DNA of 64,000 bases from assembly GCA_029265085.1 (NCBI GenBank), contig JAJUJY010000001.1, positions 21,581-85,580 of the forward strand, read 5' to 3'. Position numbers and translations under genes: made by a program. Source of the stretch: Chloroflexota bacterium (lineage in GTDB: Bacteria > Chloroflexota > Anaerolineae > Anaerolineales > Anaerolineaceae). Under the pieces are notes generated by a model. The model was not told where the DNA came from. It worked only from the letters and a program-made list of their open reading frames with translations, and searched no databases. Of this stretch, positions 24,279-32,100 are shown piece after piece. Every line of letters starts with the position of its first letter. Position 1 is the stretch's first letter.

Positions 24279-25214
24279 TCAGCCATTAAGTGGAGGCTGT
24301 ATTGTCTCGAGCGTCTTGTTAACATCTGGTAAAGATTCCCCGGGCAGCCTGGCTGTACAAAGCGCAGCAAAGGCATTTGAGAAATCAGCCGTTTTTTGCA
24401 GCGGCCAGCCCATCATCAAACCATAACTAAAACCTGTGCCAAAATAATCCCCTGCCCCAATCAAATCATGGGCGGCTACGGCTGGGGGTTGGCTCCAAAA
24501 AATCTGTCCATTTACATACACCATGCATCCCTGTGCACCTAATTTAATCGTGATAATCTTAGGACCGTAACCAGCCAGAATTCTGGCTGCATCCAATGGT
24601 TCATGCTCTTTGGTTAATGCAATGGCTTCCTTACGATCTACCAGCAGCACATCCACATACTGCAATGTTTCACGAGTCAACGCTCGATCCCGGTAACTAT
24701 CCACGGGGATTGGAAGCATCTGCGTATCCAGAACGGTGTGCGAATTTGTTCGCGCTGCTCTTAAAAGGTTAGCCAGCTTGCCGTCCCAAATTTCAGGGTA
24801 AAGGAGATAACCGCCAAAATACAACAGGTCATATCCCGATGGATCAACCGTTAATAAATGCTCTGGATACTGCAAAAATGGCGAACAACCAATAAAACTC
24901 TTCTTACCCCGGTCAATGACGCCAATACAAATCGGCGTTGGAGTGGAAGGCTGCCGGTAGATCTGCGCTAAAGATATACCCTGGTCAGCTAATTGATTTA
25001 GGTAGATATCAATCACTGGGTCATCGCCTACCGCGCTGTTCAACGTGGTATTAACCCCAAGCGCACGAAATCCCTGGGCAACATACGTAGCAGAGCCGCC
25101 CAAACGCATACGAATATTTTCTGCCCAGACGGGTTTGCCCAAAACCGGCACACTCGCCGGATTCTGGAGAATAACATCCAGGCAAATTTCACCTAATACA
25201 AGCACATTGGCCAT
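24279..25214 (-). CDS. PfkB-family sugar kinase
   Basis: Ribokinase-fold kinase of 311 residues. The N-terminal MRLGGSATYVAQGFRALG is the family's first signature and DLIGAGDYFGTGFSYG the second, with Asp256 as catalytic base and the GAGD anion hole intact. It would phosphorylate a sugar or nucleoside with ATP in the cytoplasm. It sits between the DeoR regulator gene (12 bases) and the GH4 gene (28 bases) in one transcript. It could act on a released monosaccharide or on the disaccharide before GH4 cleavage. Confidence 0.88.
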   Translation of the reverse strand: MANVLVLGEICLDVILQNPASVPVLGKPVWAENIRMRLGGSATYVAQGFRALGVNTTLNSAVGDDPVIDIYLNQLADQGISLAQIYRQPSTPTPICIGVIDRGKKSFIGCSPFLQYPEHLLTVDPSGYDLLYFGGYLLYPEIWDGKLANLLRAARTNSHTVLDTQMLPIPVDSYRDRALTRETLQYVDVLLVDRKEAIALTKEHEPLDAARILAGYGPKIITIKLGAQGCMVYVNGQIFWSQPPAVAAHDLIGAGDYFGTGFSYGLMMGWPLQKTADFSNAFAALCTARLPGESLPDVNKTLETIQPPLNG

Positions 25215-25226
25215 GAAAACTCCAAA

Positions 25227-26000
25227 TCAGGGGATATCGGCCACACAAATTTCCAGGCCGGTGCTTTCTAGTTTTGCCAGCATTTCCGGATCGATTCCGG
25301 AATCCGTAATCAAACGAGTTACCTTTTCCAGAGGAAGAATTGGCGCAAGCGAGGTAATTCCCAACTTCGTATGGTCGGCGACCACAATCACCTGCTCAGC
25401 AGACCGGATCATTGCCTTATACATAGAGGCTTCCAGTAAATCCAATGTCGTTACCCCGCGTTCCACGCTCACGCCGGTAGCGCCCAAAAATAGTTTATTG
25501 ATGTGAATTTGCTCTAAAATACATTCCGCAAAAGGGCCAACCAAAGCAAACGAACGCTCCAACATATATCCGGAAGTAACAATCAATTTTGCACCACCGC
25601 GATTGGCAAACTCCATCGCAATATTAATGGCATTGGTCACGACCGTCACACTCTCTTTGGCTGGAAAATTGCGCGCTATTTGAAAACAAGTTGTACCGGC
25701 GACCAACCCGACAGTATCCCCATCCCGGATCATACTGGCTGCCGCTAGCGCAATTGCCAGCTTTTCTTTTTCATACACTGCCACTTTCTCAACAAACGAA
25801 AGCTGTAATGCAATTGGATTTGAGGTTACTGTTGCGCCGCCAAAAGTACGCGTAAGCAAACCAGCCTGTTCAAGCTTATCCAGATCACGCCGGATAGTCA
25901 TTTCCGATACACCCAAGGTTGCACTTAGCTCTGTAACCTCTACCTTCTTACTTTTTTCAAGTACGTCCAGGATTAATTTATGTCGTTCGGTTGCCAGCAT
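25227..26000 (-). CDS. DeoR-family transcriptional regulator
   Basis: Regulator of 257 residues. The N-terminal HTH (TERHKLILDVLEKSKKVEVTELSATLGVSEMTIRRDLDKLEQAGLLTRTFGGA) is a textbook DeoR domain. The C-terminal DeoRC sensor has VGLVAGTTCFQIARNF and FLGATGVSVERGVTT, which usually bind a phosphorylated sugar. I place the start at the ATG at 26000 behind GAGG; an in-frame GTG six bases earlier overlaps that site. It is the first gene of the kinase-GH4 operon and lies just below tandem operator-like repeats, so it probably represses this operon until a sugar phosphate builds up. Confidence 0.93.
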   Translation of the reverse strand: MLATERHKLILDVLEKSKKVEVTELSATLGVSEMTIRRDLDKLEQAGLLTRTFGGATVTSNPIALQLSFVEKVAVYEKEKLAIALAAASMIRDGDTVGLVAGTTCFQIARNFPAKESVTVVTNAINIAMEFANRGGAKLIVTSGYMLERSFALVGPFAECILEQIHINKLFLGATGVSVERGVTTLDLLEASMYKAMIRSAEQVIVVADHTKLGITSLAPILPLEKVTRLITDSGIDPEMLAKLESTGLEICVADIP

Positions 26001-26024
26001 AGCCACCTCGGTGCGATGTATATA

Positions 26025-26059
26025 TGTTTGAATTTGTTATATTTGTGTTTGAAATTGTT
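26025..26059 (-). promoter_or_regulatory. Tandem DeoR-type operator repeats
   Basis: Two direct repeats, TGTTTGAATTTGTT (26025-26038) and TGTTTGAAATTGTT (26046-26059), 13 of 14 bases identical and spaced 21 bp apart, two helical turns. They lie between the candidate start site and the DeoR start codon. DeoR-family proteins often bind such direct repeats on one face of the DNA, so autorepression is the natural reading. Confidence 0.6.
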
Positions 26060-26069
26060 TGATACAAAA

Positions 26070-26130
26070 ATTTTAGCACATTAAATATTTTAAACAACAT
26101 GACATTTGTCACACATTGTCATATGACAAT
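26070..26130 (-). promoter_or_regulatory. Promoter of the DeoR operon with upstream palindromes
   Basis: On the minus strand: candidate -35 TTGTTT (26097-26092), 16-base spacer, -10 TAAAAT (26075-26070). Directly upstream of the -35 lie a palindrome with TGACA/TGTCA arms (26100-26111) and a perfect 16-bp palindrome ATTGTCATATGACAAT (26115-26130). Their centres are 17 bp apart and they share the TGTCA half-site, so one activator or repressor may bind both. The protein is not identified. Confidence 0.5.
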
Positions 26131-26139
26131 GCGGGCAAC

Positions 26140-26164
26140 AAAAAAGGCAGGGGTCAACCCTGCC
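26140..26164 (-). terminator. Terminator after the Gfo/Idh/MocA gene
   Basis: Perfect 7-bp GC-rich stem (GGCAGGG / CCCTGCC) with a 5-nt loop, followed on the minus strand by six T residues (26145-26140). It lies 29 bases past the stop of the oxidoreductase gene and separates it from the DeoR operon. Confidence 0.85.
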
Positions 26165-26192
26165 CTACCAGAAGACAAATCATTCACTTGAT

Positions 26193-27311
26193 TTACATTT
26201 CCACTGCCGAACTTTGTGAAAGCGCAGCAACCTCTTCCGCGGTTACTTCTCGTCCCAATCGATCAGAAAGGTATATCCCTTCCGAGATCAACATGGTGTT
26301 TAAGGCAATTTCATCCGTTGGCAAGAGGGGAACATTCCCACGCAGCGCTTCAATCCAGTGCTGCTGTGGACCATCATACGCAATACCAACCTCGCGAACG
26401 TTATGAAGCCGGTATTCAAAACTTTCCAGGTTCGCAGATGCATTCAGCTCCAAATCACCCAGATTCTGAAACAGACCAAACGGCTTAAGGCGCAGCCCGC
26501 CCTGCGACCCCAAAATATAAGAGCCGCCAAACTGATCCAAATGGGCTGCCCAGGATTCGATGATATTCAGGGTAATGTTTCGTTCCAAATGCACAAAACC
26601 CAGCCCTAATTCCTCAACATCATAACTGCTTTTTGCCAAACGATCCGGATCGATGGGTGTCTCTTGATAGGTCCGTCCGCTGATTCTTAATGCTGCCGGG
26701 TTATCCAGCAGATACAACAGGTTTGCAATATGGTACACCCCCATATCAAACAGTGCACCTCCCCCTGCCTGCTCGCGCTGCACAAATGCCGACGTACCGT
26801 AGCCGTCCACATACGGCCGTCCACGCCGGCGGAAACCTGCCGAACAGGCAAAGTACGGCCGCCCCAACCAGCCTTGTTCCATTGCATAGCGTGCTGCCTT
26901 GGTTTCGCTGGCAAACAAGGTGGAAAGCTGGATGCTGAGTTTTTTTCCTGCCTGGCGAGCGATTTCTACCATTAAAACAGCATCCCGGTACGATCCCGCC
27001 ATCGGTTTTTCACAATACACATGTTTTCCGGCTTGCAGTGCCGCCACTGTAACCGGTTGGTGCAAATTATTATGCAGACAAACACTGACTGCATCGATAT
27101 CGTCTCTGGCTAAAAGGTCACGAAAATTCACCGTCCAATACGGAATGCCATATTCTTTCGCCACCTGTTCGGTCCGTACCGGATCTCTTCCGACAATTCC
27201 AGCCACAACCACGCCCGGAATGGACTGGTATGTTTGCAGGTGCACCCTACCGATTTGCCCAACCCCAATTACGCCAACCCGAATAATTTGACGGCTATTC
27301 GATGAGTCCAT
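26193..27311 (-). CDS. Gfo/Idh/MocA-family NAD(P)-dependent oxidoreductase
   Basis: Oxidoreductase of 372 residues. The Rossmann motif is RVGVIGVGQIGRVHL and the family EKP signature is in HVYCEKPMAGS. The C-terminal domain holds a GGGALFDMGVYHI stretch with the His expected to help catalysis. Family members oxidise sugar hydroxyls, including inositol and glucose derivatives, or carry out redox-assisted glycoside cleavage. It is a single gene with its own terminator, upstream of the DeoR operon; its ATG has GGGAGA upstream. The substrate is unknown. Confidence 0.9.
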   Translation of the reverse strand: MDSSNSRQIIRVGVIGVGQIGRVHLQTYQSIPGVVVAGIVGRDPVRTEQVAKEYGIPYWTVNFRDLLARDDIDAVSVCLHNNLHQPVTVAALQAGKHVYCEKPMAGSYRDAVLMVEIARQAGKKLSIQLSTLFASETKAARYAMEQGWLGRPYFACSAGFRRRGRPYVDGYGTSAFVQREQAGGGALFDMGVYHIANLLYLLDNPAALRISGRTYQETPIDPDRLAKSSYDVEELGLGFVHLERNITLNIIESWAAHLDQFGGSYILGSQGGLRLKPFGLFQNLGDLELNASANLESFEYRLHNVREVGIAYDGPQQHWIEALRGNVPLLPTDEIALNTMLISEGIYLSDRLGREVTAEEVAALSQSSAVEM

Positions 27312-27394
27312 ATATCTCCCTGTAGTAGTTCAACGGTCTGGTGAATCGTTGAAAATTATACCGTGATTAAAGAAGGTCCCATGCAAAGCATTTG

Positions 27395-28192
27395 TCAAAT
27401 CGTTTTCACGAGAGGAACTGACTCCATTGATTCTTTGGTAGAAGATGGATCAACTACCAATTTTAGAAATTCTAATGTCACAGCAAATGCCTGGCGCTGC
27501 TGCTCCCCTGCAGAAATAGTTGCCGGGTTATCACCTTTCTGCGCGCCATAATTGCCATACTGGGCATGATTGCCGCCCATAATTTCCCGCACAGCGGCAT
27601 GCTCTGGCAGCCAGGACAGGCACGTCTCGCGCTTTTGGCAGGTGACCAAACCATCCAATTCAGAATAAAGATAGAGGATCGGCAATGAGCTGGATCGAAA
27701 ATCGGTTCCTGGCATCAAGCGAGAAGCCCAAAGAAACAAAGCATCCACAGAATTTTTAGCTGCAAATCGCGCGGCGATTACGCCACCCAAAGAATGTCCG
27801 CCAATAATGATTTTGCGCGGTATACCTGACCCACCTAAAGCCTGAATGGCCTTGCGAGCACGATTTGGAGCCAGCATCGCCACGTGAAGTGGTTCCAACA
27901 ACAAGGCCGTTTCAAAACCATGCGAAGCAAAAGAGCGCATCGCCCAATAATATGCCCGCGGATCAATGGATCCACCTGGGTGGAAAACGATTAATCCGGA
28001 CGGCTCAACCCCGTTTGGCAAAAAACGAATAAAAGGCTGCCCTTTATTCGCCTGCATCTCCACTGCATATGGACCATCCGCAATATATGGATCATCCGGC
28101 AAGGCTGGATAGATATTTTTCTTCAACACGATTACACTGGCCAGGCTGGCAAACAATACCGACAGAACCAGTATTAACAGCGCAATTTCCAT
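27395..28192 (-). CDS. Membrane-anchored alpha/beta hydrolase (copy 1)
   Basis: Protein of 265 residues with one N-terminal membrane helix (residues 3-24), so the hydrolase domain probably faces outward. The nucleophile elbow is GGHSLGG with Ser134, and the histidine is probably in GGNHAQYG near residue 226. FHPGGSIDPRAY likely forms the oxyanion region. The family is Abhydrolase_5-like; substrates are not known. A paralogue lies at 29652-30401 with the same signature spacing, on the other side of a PocR-AraC regulator. It starts 33 bases after the regulator gene and is probably cotranscribed with it. Confidence 0.85.
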   Translation of the reverse strand: MEIALLILVLSVLFASLASVIVLKKNIYPALPDDPYIADGPYAVEMQANKGQPFIRFLPNGVEPSGLIVFHPGGSIDPRAYYWAMRSFASHGFETALLLEPLHVAMLAPNRARKAIQALGGSGIPRKIIIGGHSLGGVIAARFAAKNSVDALFLWASRLMPGTDFRSSSLPILYLYSELDGLVTCQKRETCLSWLPEHAAVREIMGGNHAQYGNYGAQKGDNPATISAGEQQRQAFAVTLEFLKLVVDPSSTKESMESVPLVKTI

Positions 28193-28225
28193 ACTTCCGT
28201 CTCCATTTTTTTGATGATTCGCACG

Positions 28226-29566
28226 TCAGTGGTTGTCCCCTGAAACACTTTGAGAAGCTTCTTGCTGCCGGTAATCGGTTGGTGAAATTCCCGTATATTT
28301 TTTAAACGTCTTGGAAAAGTGGGTTGAATCCCAAAAACAAAAATTATGAGCAATCTCTGTCACAGACAAATCAGACACCCTCAATAATCGTTTTGCAGCC
28401 TCGACCCGCGCCAGGATAATATAATCACTGATACTCATATTCATTTCCGTCCGGAACATACGGTTAAGATGCTGGGGCGAAAAATTCATCTCGACAGCAA
28501 TACTCTCTAAAGTTAATTTTTGATCCAGGTTTGAGTTGATATAAAGAATGATCCGCCGGATAACTGACGCTGTATTGGCATCCTCGTGTTTCCGGTCGAT
28601 CGTTTCTAATATTTGTTCCATCACGGTAAACAACCACTGCCGGAAGGTGTACACATCCCGGCCAACCGGCGGATACAACTCCGGCTGCACTTGCAAAGAA
28701 ACTGCCTCTCCCCGTGATACTCCCTCCCAAAACAGCGGAGCGCGTGTAATTAAGACAGCCAGTTCCATTAACCGGCCTTTAAGCTCCAGTGAACCGCGCG
28801 GCAAACGGGTAAACAATTTGGAAAGAATATTTTCCAGCTGTGCCTCTGCCTCTTCCCGTTTCCCCAATGCAATTGCCTCAATTAGATTGCGCTCATCTTG
28901 CGCATTATATGGACCTAAAAAGCGTGGATCCATCGGTAGTTCATCAAAGAACGGGCTTGCGCCGCGGTATAACTGCCGCGCCACAGCCAGGTCCGGACTG
29001 AGCAACAGATCATATTGCCGGTTGTACAAAGTAGAAATACTCATCAGGTAAGAGGCTGAGCGATAAATAAAATCTGAAACCGCAAAAAGATGTTCTTCAG
29101 TTGAGATCGGATATGCCGCAAGCCATTGTTCAACCTCGTCCAGGCGAAGATTGTTCTCCGTGGCAATTTTCTTTATTTGCGCGATCTGATCATCCGTCCA
29201 GGGTTCCGTGCGGGTATATCCCCCCACTAATACGGCTGCACTTGCCCCGCGATTAATCAACACAGGCGCCATACTAAAGCGAACCCCATAAGGACAGGTG
29301 GTAATATAATTCCGGTTGACAATCGCTTTATGTCCCGATGTGATCAAAAACCGATTGCACTGTTGGCGGTGGTCATCACAGCGCAGTAAGTTTTTACACA
29401 GGTCAGGCACTTTTGCAGTTTGCGGAGCAAAGAGCGGCCGTTTTTCCAAAGGTTCTTGCAAAAACACCGTGTACCCTGATAGACGTGCAACCAGGTCCAA
29501 AACAGGATAGATCAAATTCAAATCAAGGATGTTTTCCAGGGGCAGCCCATGATATGCTGTCGCCAT
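28226..29566 (-). CDS. PocR-domain AraC-family transcriptional regulator
   Basis: Regulator of 446 residues. The N-terminal PocR sensor domain shows its cysteine set, Cys57, Cys63, Cys70 and Cys91 in CPYG, which may bind a metal or a hydrophobic ligand. A middle region is all-helical. The last 100 residues are an AraC DNA-binding domain with two helix-turn-helix motifs (SIAVEMNFSPQHLNRMFRTE, then SVTEIAHNFCFWDSTHFSKTFKKY). PocR proteins respond to small alcohols or hydrocarbons in the known cases. Its position between two paralogous hydrolase genes suggests it controls them. GGGAGA lies before the ATG. Confidence 0.9.
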   Translation of the reverse strand: MATAYHGLPLENILDLNLIYPVLDLVARLSGYTVFLQEPLEKRPLFAPQTAKVPDLCKNLLRCDDHRQQCNRFLITSGHKAIVNRNYITTCPYGVRFSMAPVLINRGASAAVLVGGYTRTEPWTDDQIAQIKKIATENNLRLDEVEQWLAAYPISTEEHLFAVSDFIYRSASYLMSISTLYNRQYDLLLSPDLAVARQLYRGASPFFDELPMDPRFLGPYNAQDERNLIEAIALGKREEAEAQLENILSKLFTRLPRGSLELKGRLMELAVLITRAPLFWEGVSRGEAVSLQVQPELYPPVGRDVYTFRQWLFTVMEQILETIDRKHEDANTASVIRRIILYINSNLDQKLTLESIAVEMNFSPQHLNRMFRTEMNMSISDYIILARVEAAKRLLRVSDLSVTEIAHNFCFWDSTHFSKTFKKYTGISPTDYRQQEASQSVSGDNH

Positions 29567-29651
29567 GTGTTCTCCCTATTCGAAACATACGGTAAACTGG
29601 GGATGAGTGACTACAGGTATTGTACATGATTTTGCCACACATCACCTTAGC

Positions 29652-30401
29652 TTATTGGTTTTCAATCGCTGCAAGAAACTGGCTCATTTTTTGATAAATT
29701 TGTTCCTGTTGATCTTCAACTGATATTTGTGCCGCTAAGTCACCGTTTTGTAAGTTGTACCAGCCGAATTGGGTATGATTGCCGCCTTTAATTTGAAAAA
29801 ACTCTGCACTGGCTGGCAAATACGCTCTCGACGCATCAATTTTTTCTGGGGTGGACAATCCATCCAATTCCGCAGAGATGGAAAGAACAGGCAGCGATTG
29901 ATCCGCCAGGCTGCTTTGCTCTGCCGGGAAAGAAGCCCAGAAAAACGATCCGGAAATAATTGCCGGGTGTTGATGGGTATATTGAGCTGCCATGGCCCCG
30001 CCCAACGAATGACCACCCAATACCCAGGTATCCACTTCTGGATGTGCAAGCATGACCTGATCTGCACGGTTAACGCCAAACAAAGCCAAGTTTAATGGCA
30101 TGCTGGGTTCTACCACCAGGTAACCTTCTGCAGCAATCCGTTTCAACAGCGGCGCATATACCCGCGCATCCACCCTCCCGCCGGGGTAAAAAATCACGCC
30201 GACAGCATGGGTACGATCAACCGGTTCGTAAGTAATCCATTCACCCTGCTCAACACGCACCAAATCATCAGAGTGCATCGCAGCCAGCGCTTGCGGCAAA
30301 GGCTGAGATGCACACAAAGCCCAAAAAACAAAACCAGCGCTCACGGTCATCAGCGCCAGCAGGAAAAAGCCTATTATTTTCAAGAAGGTATTTTTTTTCA
30401 T
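29652..30401 (-). CDS. Membrane-anchored alpha/beta hydrolase (copy 2)
   Basis: Paralogue of the gene at 27395-28192, 249 residues. It has an N-terminal membrane anchor (residues 8-29), FYPGGRVDARVY, the elbow VLGGHSLGGA with Ser132, and GGNHTQFGWY for the histidine. Between the two copies the pattern FxPGGxxDxRxY, P-L-x-x-A, R-A and GGHSLGG keeps the same order and spacing, but the surrounding residues differ widely, so the duplication is old. The ATG has no clear ribosome site, and a strong hairpin lies about 12 bases upstream, which may keep expression low. Confidence 0.83.
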   Translation of the reverse strand: MKKNTFLKIIGFFLLALMTVSAGFVFWALCASQPLPQALAAMHSDDLVRVEQGEWITYEPVDRTHAVGVIFYPGGRVDARVYAPLLKRIAAEGYLVVEPSMPLNLALFGVNRADQVMLAHPEVDTWVLGGHSLGGAMAAQYTHQHPAIISGSFFWASFPAEQSSLADQSLPVLSISAELDGLSTPEKIDASRAYLPASAEFFQIKGGNHTQFGWYNLQNGDLAAQISVEDQQEQIYQKMSQFLAAIENQ

Positions 30402-30412
30402 AATCAGTTTTT

Positions 30413-30443
30413 AAGGGAGCGCAAATAGATGCGCTCCCTTTTT
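30413..30443 (+). terminator. Hairpin with T tract on the plus strand
   Basis: Perfect 11-bp stem (AAGGGAGCGCA / TGCGCTCCCTT) with a 6-nt loop and a T tract (30439-30443) on the plus strand. Both flanking genes run on the minus strand, where the hairpin is followed by AAAAA instead. It may still end or slow the DUF35 operon transcript, or block antisense transcription. Its place just before the hydrolase ATG is also notable. Confidence 0.6.
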
Positions 30444-30454
30444 CTAAATAGAAT

Positions 30455-30895
30455 CTACCCTACCACAATAAATTTATATCCGTATACCCAGTTACCAGTA
30501 TCTTCTCGTTTGTGCTTGCGGATCACTACACGGACGGGGGTACCAGCCTCAATCTTTTTCCCTTCCGCTTCAACCACTTCCGAGATCACATGCAGGCCAT
30601 CTTCTAGACGAACTGCCACAATGGAACGCGGAGGCTGCTCATTGTAGCCAATAGCCGGGTAAGCCACATCATCCACCCAACAGGTTACTACTACACCGCG
30701 CTTGGGCGGGTAATAATCAACCAGGTTACGGCTCAAACACTTCGGGCATACCAATCCTTCACGCGGTGGAAAATATTTTTCGCCGCAATCCTGACACTGA
30801 GAACCTTTCAAATGGTAGCGAGCATCACGCGTGCGGTATGTCCGCATGGTGCTGTATGCCTCCAACCGTGGGATGATTTCAGGGAATTCACTCAT
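30455..30895 (-). CDS. DUF35 zinc-ribbon/OB-fold protein, PhlB-like acyltransferase subunit
   Basis: Protein of 146 residues from the ATG at 30895, which shares one base with the thiolase stop (TGATG). A rubredoxin-like zinc ribbon (Cys34-x2-Cys37, Cys50-x2-Cys53) is followed by an OB-fold. DUF35 proteins bind thiolases and form or gate the CoA channel, as in the archaeal thiolase/HMG-CoA synthase complex, PhlB of the diacetylphloroglucinol acyltransferase, and ChsH2-type aldolase partners. Directly behind a KAS-III-like gene and a thiolase gene, it is almost certainly their third subunit. Confidence 0.92.
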   Translation of the reverse strand: MSEFPEIIPRLEAYSTMRTYRTRDARYHLKGSQCQDCGEKYFPPREGLVCPKCLSRNLVDYYPPKRGVVVTCWVDDVAYPAIGYNEQPPRSIVAVRLEDGLHVISEVVEAEGKKIEAGTPVRVVIRKHKREDTGNWVYGYKFIVVG

Positions 30896-32091
30896 CAAAA
30901 ACCTCTCTTCATAATCGCAACGGAATCAACCGATTGGTGCGTACCGTAAGCATGCGCCAGAGCTACCTGCGCATCTGCTACCTGGCGCTCTCCAGCCTGG
31001 CCGCGCAGCTGCAGGATATTTTCCACTACCTTGGAGGGGAAATCGCCGCCCACACTGGAGTGACCAAATGCAATTGCGCCGCCGTCTGTGTTGGTTGGGA
31101 AAGGTCCCGTTGGGGCAGTTACCCCATCCAGGATCAACTTACTCATTTCACCCGGTTTTGCCAACCCAAGCGCTTCTAATTGCATAAACCCATCGGCAGG
31201 GGTCAGATCATGCACCTGGAATACATCCACATCCTGAACCGTCACATCGGCCATTGCCATTGCTGTCCGTGCGGCAATAGCCACACCGGGTTGTTCGGTA
31301 ATATCAGCGGCCTGGTGTTCTGGGTGCTGGTAATAGAAATGCGCGCCTAAATACGGAGACCGGAAGGCGATACTCATATCAAAATAGATTGGCTGAGGAA
31401 ACTGGCGTGCTGCATCTTCAGACATCATAATCAAACAGCAGGCCTGTTCGCGACCGGCAGCAGAACGAGCCCTATAGCCCACAATCCCGGTATCCATCAA
31501 ATCTTCCTGGCTGGGCATTTCGCCTTTATTCAATGCAGCGTACAGGTTACGCTTGCCATACCAGTGATCCTGATACGCCCACCGCGCTTCCGGGGTGTAG
31601 TCGCCGGGATGGTATTTTTGCATATACAGGCTCTCCTTAAGCGAGCTGTATTGGATATGGGTCAAGCCAAGGGCAAAATCCACATCGGTGTAATTACCCA
31701 TCGCACTGGCAGTATCCATCGGGAAGAACACTTCCGACCGAGAAAACGAGATCACCGCACCCACATCATAACGTCCGCTGGCGATGAAATGATACATATT
31801 GAAAGCTGCCACACCACCGCCTGTACAGGCTGCCGAAACCGGTACTACGGGAACGCGCAAGCCGGTTAATGCATCACACATAATCGGTGCAATTGCGGCA
31901 TCAGGAACACTGCGCTCGTTGTACGCTAACGAGATTATTTCCAGGTCATCCACCTTAAGCCCAATACTATCCAGGGCTTCAAACATAGGGCGGGCAGCAT
32001 ATTGGCGGTAATCCACCAGGTCTTTTCCCGGTTTGGTCATAGCTCCGGCAACTACCATCACCCGGCGAGAAGGTTTTTTTGGAATTTTCAT
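30895..32091 (-). CDS. SCP2-type thiolase, PhlC-like catalytic subunit
   Basis: Thiolase-fold protein of 398 residues from the ATG at 32091 (AGGAGG five bases upstream). The nucleophile Cys89 is intact in PVSAACTGGG. The second active-site motifs read QVHDLTPADG and FGHSSVGG, and the usual C-terminal CGGG Cys is replaced in AHAYGTHQSVDS, as in SCP2-like thiolases that are not biosynthetic ketothiolases. I recall an active-site Cys88 in the Pseudomonas PhlC, nearly the same place. It probably carries the acyl group for C-C bond formation or cleavage within a complex with the adjacent KAS-III-like and DUF35 proteins. Confidence 0.9.
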   Translation of the reverse strand: MKIPKKPSRRVMVVAGAMTKPGKDLVDYRQYAARPMFEALDSIGLKVDDLEIISLAYNERSVPDAAIAPIMCDALTGLRVPVVPVSAACTGGGVAAFNMYHFIASGRYDVGAVISFSRSEVFFPMDTASAMGNYTDVDFALGLTHIQYSSLKESLYMQKYHPGDYTPEARWAYQDHWYGKRNLYAALNKGEMPSQEDLMDTGIVGYRARSAAGREQACCLIMMSEDAARQFPQPIYFDMSIAFRSPYLGAHFYYQHPEHQAADITEQPGVAIAARTAMAMADVTVQDVDVFQVHDLTPADGFMQLEALGLAKPGEMSKLILDGVTAPTGPFPTNTDGGAIAFGHSSVGGDFPSKVVENILQLRGQAGERQVADAQVALAHAYGTHQSVDSVAIMKRGF

Positions 32092-32100
32092 GGTCACCTC

